This document shows, in pieces, positions 49,101-61,100 of a stretch of DNA of 64,000 bases (position 1 is the first letter of the stretch; each line of letters begins with the position of its first letter). Location: positions 84,713,539 through 84,777,538 of the forward strand of contig CM051519.1 of assembly GCA_028015205.1 (NCBI GenBank). The letters are read 5' to 3'. The notes below the pieces were generated by a model. It was given only the letters and a program-made list of their open reading frames with translations, made no database searches and had not been told where the DNA came from. The translations under genes were made by a program, and so were the position numbers. The stretch is from Mytilisepta virgata. Its lineage: Eukaryota > Mollusca > Bivalvia > Mytilida > Mytilidae.

Positions 49101-52100
49101 TGATCAAAAATGTTATGGAGAAGCACGAAAACCCAGATCCAGTTCAGGAAAACTGTGCCTAACATGTTTAATGGGCAGAAAAATGACTGTAAAACAATGG
49201 GTAACCCATAGGATAATTGATAAGTGCAGTATAATGACATTGTCATTGTGTTTCTTTCTGTCGCTAGATATAACTATATATCAATGTATCATCAGTGAGA
49301 TTTCAAACTGGTAAACATCTCCTCTTTTTTGTGATCTTGATCAAGGGTACTTAGCCTTGAGCCTCTTAATGCTTTTCTTATTATTTTTTATTTTTTATCT
49401 ATGGTTTATTTTAATTTAGCCTGCACACCAACCTTTTGTCATTTACAATAACCATTTTATTTAAGTTTATTTAAAAAAAATTGTCAGCTCTTTAACTTTT
49501 TGATTGATTGATTATTGTTTTATGCCCTGTCGACACACTTTAGGTTTTATGCCCTGTCAACACACTTTAGGTTTTGTGCCTCGTCGACACACTTTAGGTT
49601 TTATGCCTCGTCGACACACTTTAGGTTTTTGAAAGTAAATCATGGGTCAAAATGAGAATATGTTCACAAGAAGAGTACAAAAAAATCTGCATAAATTATA
49701 TTTGTCACAATTCTAAGATGATAAAACTGACAGTTATTTGATTTGCACCTTCAGGAAGATCCTACTTCAGCTACAGAAAAAAAGTGGGAATTTCATCCGG
49801 ACTTCCAGAATGTTGATATAACAGACCTGCTTTATGCTCAAGATGAAAGTCAATCAGATAAGGTAAGACTTTACAACATTCGTTTTGTACAGACTCTCAA
49901 TTTTTTTCGGAAAACTTCATTACAGCTTTTTTATCTAATTATCAGACTTTAATGGATTTAGTAATTTGGAATTGATTAAGAAAATTAGTCCTTCTGATAA
50001 ATATTTTGAAATCTACAATAAACAGATAGAAATTAATTTAAAGAAATTGATATGCTACAGTTGGTTAAATTTATTTCTCAGTTGTTATTAATTTTGATTA
50101 TCTTAACTTGGATATAACAGAGTTTCATTAAATTTATGAATGTATTATCTGCTAAATATATGATAACAATTTGGGATATTTTTTGTTGGAAATAAATACA
50201 TTGACATTGTAAACACTCACTATGCTAATATAGTAATAAGTGTGTACAAGAACTTGGTTATCCAACTGAACAATCAGGTTATTTGTTTGGCATGAACAGC
50301 AGGGGGTTGGCTCCTAATGTGGATAAAGAAATCCCATTTTGCTTTCAGTTTGGCAAGTTATTTTTTATTTAAATGAACCAACCAAACATTTTTTATGTAA
50401 TCTTATAATATGACAATTTATAACCATCATTGTGTGTAGAAAATACAGACCTTCCAATGCTGGATTATGCAAGGTATTTACAAAAATTGTTCGAACGATT
50501 GTAAATTTCAGTAAATTTGTTTAAAAGTAAAGTTTTGAAATCAAAGTTTAAATAATAAAAAATGACAAAGCAACAAAAAATTTAAAAGATTTATTTCTGG
50601 TGACACTGCATTCTCAATTACACCACAACAATAGTGTCTGTTTTAAATTTGATCTATTGAACTATTAGAACAAACTAAAGACCATACTGTTTTCATGTTT
50701 TGTATTTATAATGATTTTATTGTTGTTTGGTAAGGGAGTTGTTTGAAATAGGGACCCAAATAAATATATTATTTTTCAGTTGAGACAAAAGTTATTAAGT
50801 GGAAAGGGACATATATCCCTAACCCTGAAAGTGCCTTATGATCAGGACAAGGAATGTCATGAAGCTGGGAAGGTATAGATTTTATAAAATTAAGAAAAAA
50901 TAGATGATGTAAATATTAGTAAAACCTAGAAGTAGAAGGGAAATTTATGAATGAAATGTATTGTTTCTGTAATATCTTATAATTAATGCATGAGTATTTG
51001 TAAATTTGACCTGAGCCAAACTGTTATTGCAACAGTCTGAATGTGACAAAGTCTAATGGATATTATACACCAATGGATGGAAATAACGTAGATTATACAT
51101 ATCTAATGCACAAACTCCCAGCTAGGCCATAATCGAAGCAGATAATGTCTTCTGCCTTCTCAAGAGACAGTTAAACTCCAAACAGATGATGATGCAATAA
51201 GTTAGAAGTAAATTTTAAGCACCATGATTGTTCCAAGTTCTGTGTAAATACAGAATTATATTAAAAATAGCAGTGAGTGAAAAACAGTGAAATTCAGACT
51301 GTAAGACACATTTTGATGGCAAAGATACTATTATTGCTATTTTATATGGTCTATGTATTAAGAATTAAGCAAAAAATTAATGTGTATGAAATTATAATAT
51401 AACCAAAATGAAATGTATGTATTTTTAGCTCACCTGGCCAAAGGCCATGTGAGCTATTACCATCACTTGGCGTCCGTCGTCATCGTCGTCCGTCGTCATC
51501 ATCGTCCGTCGTCATCGTCGTTAACAATTATACAAAACTCTTCTCCTCTGAAACTACTTGACTAATTAGAACCAAACTTGGTATGAATGTTCCTTGGGGT
51601 ACCCTGCATAGAACTGATATGGGGATTTTTGATTCGTCGAAAAACATGGCAGCTGTTACTCAAAATAGAACATAGGGGTCAAACAGTAGTTTTTTGCATA
51701 TATCTTCAAAACCGTTAGGTCAAGCTAAAATCTGACATATATCTCTAGTCAAATTTTGGTTTTCATCCGTTAAGCCATGTTGGAATTGCCCTTCATCAAC
51801 GATTTTTGCTATTTTGAATGTTATTTCTTTCAAAAATCTTCTCCTCTGAAACTACTTGCCCAATCAGAACCAAACTTGGTATGAATGTTTCTTAGGGTGT
51901 TCTGCATAGAACTGTTTTGGGGATTATTATTCCGTTGGAAAACATGGCTGCTGTTCTAAAAATAGAACATAGGGGTCAGACAAAAGTTTTTGGCATATTA
52001 TATCCAAAACTGTTAGGTTTAGCCAAATTCTGAGGCTTTGTGAAAGTGTTGAGCATAATGATATATATCTTTGTAAGTGATTTTTGCTTTATTTTGTTTA

Positions 52101-55100
52101 GAGATCTACTCTTGTGGAAATTTTTATAATTATCTACAATCCTTGCTTGAATTAATTATAGCCGTTGAACTATTTTTTAATATTTTTTTTCTGTTTTGCA
52201 GATAATGTCTCGGAATCTATTATCAACCCGTTACTATTTTTTAAAACAAAATTTGTTCAATTTATTGAGATTAAACCATATCAAAAAATTTTGAAGAGCA
52301 AACATTCTTTCTTACAATTGATGGTCTGTAATTGTTGAATTTTTTGTCACATTTGATCTTATTATTAGATATTATTTTGAAGCTAAAGGAAGCATATAAT
52401 CGAAATAATTATTGAAATAAGAAATGCGAACCAGGTTACTTCAAATGTTTATAAAGGACTCAGAAATGAGTTTTGGCCAGTGCATGACCCTTTGTTTGGA
52501 TGAAATGTTAGGGACGAAATTGACAAGGGACGATTTGTTCCCAAAAGGAAAGAGGCACTTCCGGTTTACACACACATGTAAGTTGTCACATTTTGCGGTT
52601 ATTAAAGAATAGATTATAGTTAAACACACATATAGTGTGTTGTATTGGTTCATATTAGAACTCCCTGTTTATGTTTTGTTTTCCTGCTCAGATATAACAT
52701 TTTTTTTTTGGCTGTTCACTTTTAGAATATACAAATATATGCATACAACCCCAGGTAAGGGCGCGGGCCTTGGTATCATAGATTCTGAACATGTCAATAA
52801 CTTTCTAAATTTCTCTGTCGAAAAAGGTTAACTTGGCTATAATGCCAGGAAGGGGCGCTTTTAGAAAACACTGATTTTGATGTGTGATGTAATAAATTGA
52901 AGATAAAAATTTGGAGAATGGCAACATGAAATATACTACCAATTAAAAGATTAAAGAAATTTCTTTAAAGTGATATAATTTTATTACATTAGAAGGAGTT
53001 TGAAACACTTAATTTATTTTCCCTGGGGCAATTACTGATATATAATTTAAAGAAGGTGGAACCTGTATTAAAGCTCTAGAAAAAATGTATGAATTTATTA
53101 TGACAAGTCTTGCCAAACTCGCTCTCAGTCTAATTTCTGAAACAATAACTTGTCAATATTATTACCCGTATACGGCAAAACTGTACCTGGTGAGCAATTC
53201 AGGCTCCTGGGAGCCTCTTGTTTAATATCACCATTATTTTTTATCTCACCTGGCCCAAAGGGCTATGTGAGCTTATGCCATCACTTGGCATCTGTCGTTG
53301 TTTCAAGAATCTTCTCCTCTGAAACTACTGGGCAAAATACCTTCAAACTTTGACTGAATGTTCCTTAGGATATCTAGTTTATAAATTTTATCTGAAGTTT
53401 TGATCTATCTACAAATATGGCCGCTGTTGCTAAAATTAGAATATAGGGGTCTTTGCAGTTTTTGGCTTGTATCTAAAAACCAAAGCATTTAGAGCAAAAC
53501 TGACAGAGTAAAAATGTTCAGGCGGTCAAGATCTACCAGCCATGAAATTTTCAGATGAATCGGTTAACCCTTTGTTGGGTTATTGCCACTGAATTGTTAA
53601 TTTTAAGGAAATTTTGCAGTTTTAGGTTGTTATCTTGAATAAAATAATAGATGAAGACAAACTGTAAACAACATAAATGTTCAGCAAAGTAAGATCTACA
53701 AATAGGTCAACATGACTAAAATCGTCAATTGACCCCTTATAGGAGTTTTAGCCCATGAAAGATTATTTACATGTTAACAGAAAATAATGGTCTGACATTA
53801 TCACAAATGTTTAGGACCTTACTTGAAATAAATAAACGGTAGCAGTACAAGTTAGATGGAGCATCAAGGGTCAAGGTCATTGAAAAATTCCATAGCAACC
53901 GATGAAAAAGTCCCTAGCAACCATATATATTTGGATTAAGGACCTTATAATTTACCTGTACAAGTTAAAAAGAAAGGTCAAAGGTCAAGGTCATTGAAAA
54001 AATCTGTAGCAACTGATGAAAAGTCCTTAGCAACCATATATATTTCGATTCAGAACCCTACAATTTACCTGTTCAAGTCAAAATTGAAGGTCAAGAGTCA
54101 ATGCCATTGAAAAAGTCTTACAGCAACTGATGAAAAAGTCCCTAGCAACCTTATCTATTTTGGTTCAGGATTCTATATTTTAGCTGTACAGTTCAATATT
54201 AAGGAGAAAATTGTGACAGTATACATTAAATAGCAAAAATAATCATTGATGCAAGATCTACTGGTACACAAAAGATAACATTTTTGAGCGATTCAGGCTC
54301 TTGGGAGCCTCTTGTATTATATACTAGTAATTCACCTTGCTGTTATATTATGAGAATATTAGGATGTGGAGTATGTGTTAACGAGACATCCTGTTAGATT
54401 GAATATTTGAAAATATCAGTATATTGTCATGTGGTTTTCAAGATTGAGGAAGAACCCACACCATAAGGCAAGGAACAAATTGACTTCTGATTTAAAAATG
54501 TTTAACCTTTTTCAGAAAAGAGTTGCATTGCGGAACTATACCTTTTACTTCTCCAAAATTAAAGAAACAGAATTTACGTGAGTTTTCAATATTGTGGTAA
54601 TGAAGTTATCTTATTCAGTATGTTTACTTAGTTCTAGAATCTTGTATACACTAGTTTGGCAGTTTTAAAAATAAGTTACTTTCTCTATTGCAGCTTTTAA
54701 ACCTAGAATATTATATTCTAATATATGTTCAAAAATATTTATTGTTCTTCTGTTGAATGATTAATGAGTTATTGCCCTTGAAGTACTCTCTTTTTGGCTT
54801 TCGCAACTTTGATGGCATATAGATTTTTATGAATATACTGTTAATTTATAAAATTAATTAATTGATTAATGATTAATTCAAGATTAATTAATCTTATATA
54901 ATTCTGTAATATTCCAAATTTATACTTAAATATGATGTTTAGTTATTGCTTTTTTCATCATGTTATGATATTCACCTTGATAAATACATTACAATAATAT
55001 CTAAATTTACAGTAATTGGTTAAAAAAACACTACTTAATTATAAAAATGTTAAATGAATCTGCATGGATTTTTTTTCATTTCAGTCTTGGGATTGCCTTA

Positions 55101-58100
55101 GCACAGAAAAAAGTACCAATGATTTCATACTTTCCAAATAGTTTTACAAAAAGTATGTGTTAATGAGAGACATTTCTATTATTATTTTCCTTTACTTAGT
55201 AATTACATTTAACAGAAGGGCAGATAATCCCTTGTTTGCATATTTATTGTTTATAAATCTGTGAAATAAGGATTATCTCCCTTATTTCAGTATACAGTTA
55301 TGCTTTAGTAATCATACCTGAAAATGTGAGTTAGTGAGAATTACATCAGTGAGAAGTTAGAGACATGGCCGCCATTTCACAAAAAATCATATGACTACAA
55401 TTAATCATACGTCTGATGTAGTGTATATAGAATGCTAGGTAATGATGTCATAGTTGCGAGATGCAGTTATATTTTTTTGGTTAAAAGTAGGCCTGAATTT
55501 TGAAGAAAAGCTCGTCACTGTTCAATGTTTGTGTGTATGGTGCACTGTTTATTCATTGAGACAAGTGAGGTTGCAACACATCAGATTATCGGTATTATGT
55601 ACATAGTAAATTTAAAAATTATTGCATAATTATTCCCAAAATTAAACAAGGCTTCACATCCACTTCATTTAGGACTGTATTTTATGTTAATCATTCAGTA
55701 GTTACACATACTGTGTATTCAGTTATTTTTGTAAACATCAATTATTCCTGGGTTCTTAATTTTGTGGATAAAATAAATAAATAAATTAAATAAGGTTTCA
55801 ATATTTGTTATCAGTATCAAAATGATGATGATTCATATTTCTTTGGTTCTTAAATTCATGGATTGGTCTGACCACGATATCAAAGAATATTGGTGTTAAT
55901 AAGAGTTTCTCATAATGGCTCTTTGTCTTTTGAATTTCTCCATGACGTGATAATATTTAGTAGATTATACTCCTTATTGTGATGTTTTAAACCAGTGTGC
56001 TGCATTCAAAAGTATTCAGTAACCCATTATAGTATCAGAGAATTTTCCTTCCTATCTTTGTGTTGAAACTAAATTTCATGTATCTACAAAATGTGATGGG
56101 TTTTATGGAAATGTGTAATAATTTAAACGTGTTCACAGGTTGTGATCTGGAGAACATGATCTATTTCTGGGCAGGTGAGTACACAGGTGTTATTTCTTGT
56201 GCTTGATGTTAATCCAGGTATCATCTGTGCACGTTGCTGAATCTTCCGTTAATGTTTATGTCGGGGCTCATGCTGGAAGATGGTTAAGATGAAAATTTAG
56301 AATTATTTGCAATATTTTATCCTGAAAGTCACCATAAGAATCTTTAGTTGCCCAGTTGAATTTATGCGAATATCTTTTCACTCTTCATGACAATAGTGTC
56401 TTTTGTAAAGAGACAGAACTCTTGATATTACATTTGGTTATTGGTAGAATGTCGCTAAACCCCAGTGTCTTCTGTTTGAGGTTAATTTATATATTTCATT
56501 CAAAGCCCCTCTATTGTATTTTTATGATTTTTAAAGCATATTTGTATTTATGATACGGTTTATTTGTTACATATCAAAATGACCACTGTTTTTTTTTTAC
56601 CATTGATGGAAAGGTTAAATTTTGATTTTAATTTTTGTGTTGCCTGAGCAGAGATGTTGACACATAGGGATAACTGTCCATTGTCTTGTGTCATCATCAC
56701 ATTTTTTTCTATTTACAAGTCCTTGGATTTCCATTCAGTGAATCCTCAGTAGCTGATGGCATTTTGCAGTTTCTGTTTTATTTTTTTATCAGAATAATTT
56801 TGGGGTTTACAAATCGAACTTTGGGCAAATCTTTGAGACAAAAACATAATTTAATGTAATAAGGAAGATACTTCCAAAAATTCTGGAAAATAATATTTCT
56901 GTATTTGAGTTTACTCTATTCTTCAGCTGTGGTGATCATGTAATGCATTACTAAATATGAGAAAGAATGGGTTTTGAGTAAAATTTCAAGAGGACAATAC
57001 CCATCTCCTAATTAATAGACTAGTGAATGATCTTTAGTGAATTGAAAAACACTTTTGCTCTTTTTATATTAGACCCTTTCTTGAACTAATTGGATTTAGT
57101 CCATTCTTAGAACTTTAATTCTAGGCACCTGTGATGGATAACGGGGACTCAACCCATAGAGCTGTCTAGCACGTCCCCAGGTGGCGGATAGGGGAGATCC
57201 TCTCGTTGGGGGGTTGTCAGGTCATAATACGGAAAGCCTGAGAATGCCACACTCCCTGCACGCTAAAGACCCCTTCTGTAGTTTTTGAAAAAGAGTAGGC
57301 TGATGGCCGCTAAAGAAGGCTAAATTATCCAGCCCTACCCAACCATCCTCCTTTTACAGTGGCAGTCAAAATTGGTTCCCCTTTGTGTCCCATCCCACCC
57401 CTAATTGAATTGTTTGATAAATTGAACTGGTTCTCGTCCTGAAAAAGCATGAATTATTTGCCACTGGACGTTAAGCAACAATCAATCAATCAATAGAAAA
57501 AGCATGAATTATTTGCCACTGGACGTTAAGCAACAATCAATCAATCAATAGAACTTTAATTCAATAAAATTTACTTCCCTGTTTGGATGGTAAACAACCC
57601 CGACTATAACTCGTCTCTAAGCACAAATCGATTGGAGTACGTGATACAAATGTTCCTTGCAGACTTAAGTTTATTTAATTGAATGATGGTTGGAATATGC
57701 ATTTGAATGGTATACAGTGTAATGAGTTTTAAAAGATTAATTAATATATTTATATTATTGCCACTCAGTGTCATACCCCCAGTTCACTTCTAATGACCGT
57801 GATCATTGAGATGAAAATTAAACAATGATTCTTTGGATTTGTTCATTTTAAGATGAGGATGACAAGACCTAATCCAAATATTAATGTTTATCATACATGT
57901 ATTTAGCAAGCATTTTGAGATTTGGCTCTAAAGTTCATAATATAACTTTTTGGCCAAATTAAATGCAGGCCTTTCATTCAAAGGCAGTACTTGTGATAAT
58001 GGCCATCTGCTGTCCTCATTAGTTCCTCCAGAAATCATAGAATTCTGTATAAGTTATTTGAAAAACCAATTGAAAAGGACAAAAAAGTACTGCCTGCAGA

Positions 58101-61100
58101 TTTTGAAGTAACAGCACTATCAAATGAGAATGAAGCCATTGTTAAATCAATGTGTAATATATAAAAGCTAGTAAAGATTTTATGATAATAGTTATTTTTT
58201 GCATGTTTACTGATACAGGCTTTGTTTGTTTTTGAATGTGTTATTTTTAACTGGATTTTCTAATGGAAAAAAATTAGTTTGGTGATGTACAGGGGTTGGA
58301 AAAGTGGTTGGGCCAAATGGGCAGTTGGCTTCTAACAGTTCTTAGTTTGATGATGGACAGGGGTTGGGCAAGCGGTTGGGTCAAATGTGCAGGCAGCTTC
58401 TAACAGTTCTTAGTTTGATGATAGGCCGGGGTTGGGCAAGTGGTTGGTCAAATGTGCAGGCAGCTTCTAACAGTTCTTAGTTTGGTGATGTACAGGTGTG
58501 GGACAGGTGGTTGGTTCAAATGGACAGGTGGCTGCTAACAGTTCTTAGTTAGCAGGTGGTTGGGCCAAACGACGCGACTGCGAACAATTCTTAGTTTGGT
58601 GCTATACAGGGATCGGGCAGGTGGTTGGGCAAAATGAGCATGCAGCTGCTAACAGTTCTTAGTTTGGTGATGTACAGGGGTTGGGCAAACGGGCAGGCAA
58701 CTGCTAACAGTTTTTAGTTTGGTGATGTACATGGGTTGGGCCAAACGTGCAGGTGGCTGCTAATAGTTATTAGTTTGGTGATATACAGGGTTGGGGCAGG
58801 TGGTAAGGCCAAAGGGGCAGGTGGTTGGGCCAAATGGGCAGGTGGCTGCTAACAGCTCTTAGTTTGGTGATGTACACGGATTGGGCAGATGGTTGGGCAA
58901 AATGGGCAGGCAGCTGCAAATAGTTCTTTGTTTGGTGATGTACAGGGGTTTGGCAGGCGGCTGCAAATAGTAAAGAAGGAAAGTCCATTTTGCTGTTAAA
59001 TGTTATTTTTAGGGCCCCTATAGTAATCATTCTTGTCAGTCCGTCCGTCCGTCTGTCGTCAGCATTTCCTTTGTCGTACGATAACTTAAGATTGCCTTTA
59101 TGGAATTTTATGATTTTTATGCACAATATTGGACTTGATCAAAGGAAGGTCCCTTTCGGTTTTGAGGAAAATCGGACAACAATTTTTGGGAAAAATTTAG
59201 TTTTTATGTGAAAAAATGCATATTTTGAGAGTTAACACTATGTCGTATGATAACTTCAGATTGCCTTCACAGATTTTCATAAATTTTATATACAGTTTTG
59301 AACATGATCAGAGGAAGGTCCTTTTTGATTTTTAGGAAAATTGGAAAACACTTTTTGGGGAAAACCTTAGTTTTTATATGAAAAAATGCATATTTTGTGA
59401 TTTAACACTATGTTGTATGATAACTTAATATTTCCTTCACAGATTTTCATAAATTCTGTACACAGTGTTGGACATGATCAAAGAAAGGTCTATAGTAATT
59501 AGTCTGTCCGGCCGTCCGTCTGTCCATCAGCATTTCCTTTGTCATACGATAACTTAAGATTGCCTTCACAGATTTTTATTATTTTTATACACAATATTAG
59601 ACTTGACCAAAGGAAGGCCCTTTCGGTTTTGAAAAAAATTGGACACCAATTTTTGGGGAAAACTTAGTTTTTATATGAGAAATTGCCCTATGATAACTTC
59701 AGATTGCCTTTACATATTTTCATAAATTTTATACACAGTATTGGACATGATCAGAGGAAGGTCCCTTTTGATTTTTAGGAAAATCTTAAAACACTGTTTG
59801 GGGTATATATATATAGATTTTGAAGCGTTTTTGATTCCCATGAGTTCAATCACACAAGCCGGCGGGGCCTTTTCTGACATTGTCAGTATTCTAGTTCTTG
59901 TTATGTTTTGTGCCTGTAATGTGAAAAAATTAGAACCATTTTTAAAATTTTTTTTATACATACCTATATGTTGTTCTAAGTACAAAACTTAAAATTTTTG
60001 AGTCTTATAATTTAATTTTGATTTATTGATATACCAATATAATAGTTCCATGTTTAATTAATAATAAACAGTATAACTTCGAAATCGATTATGTATTATA
60101 TAAACTTTGAAGACCACTATTTGATCTATTTTTATTACATCAGATTCTTTAATTTTTGTACATAATTTTCATGGTTTGGTAAAATAATTTAATTTGATGT
60201 TTTTTTTTCCATTTTCTAGTAACATCGCTAATAATGATATATTTCAATGAAAGCTTAAATTCATGTTTCTTCAGCACCTACAAAAACCAACAAACACCAA
60301 AAAAATTGAAATAAATTTGATCCACAGTGTATATGGTATTAAAATGCTTAGGACAAGATCTTTCCGAGAAAATATAACAGCCAGTTCTGGATTGTTTTAT
60401 ACTTTTATTCTACTGCCACAAGCCTGCTTATGTCTCTCATCCATAACAATTGATAGTGGTAAATTCACATTCTATTTTATTTAAAAATGTAGCAATGTGA
60501 TTTGATATAATATTATTTCCTTAATGTGTGTGGTAAATTCTGGTTAATTTTCGATCTCTTTCATAGCCATATTTGTCAGAAACAAATTTTTGACAATGAT
60601 AATTGTGTGTGTCTAAATGGGGAAATATATACAAATCACAGGAAATATTTCATAGAATCACATTTTCCAGCTTAAAATTACTTAGCATATTGCAAAAATT
60701 TAACTATAACCAATTTTTATGAATGATTGGAGAAATAAGGAAATTCTATATAATTTATTATCCCATCGACCAACGAAGTTGAGGAGGGGATATAGCGTTT
60801 GGTTCATCTATCCATCAGTCCGTCCCACCTTATAAAGGTCCATATCTAAGACACTGTGAATCATATAGATATAATATTTCACCAGTGGATGCGACTTGGA
60901 AAATAACGAAGGTCCCTAAAAAAATTGGATCACCATGACCTACATATTTATGAATGGGTGACTCTGATTAAGATTTGTGTTAAGGTCAAGTTCCTGTGCA
61001 CTGGAAGTCATATAGGTATAATATTTCACCAGTGGATGAGTCTTGGAAAAAATAGAGGTCCCTATAAAAATTGGATCACCCTGACCTACATTTTGTGCAT

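Noticed and set aside
58770..59126. 118-codon minus-strand frame with repeated Pro/His/Leu
   Set aside because: It mostly reads the G-rich minisatellite on the complementary strand.
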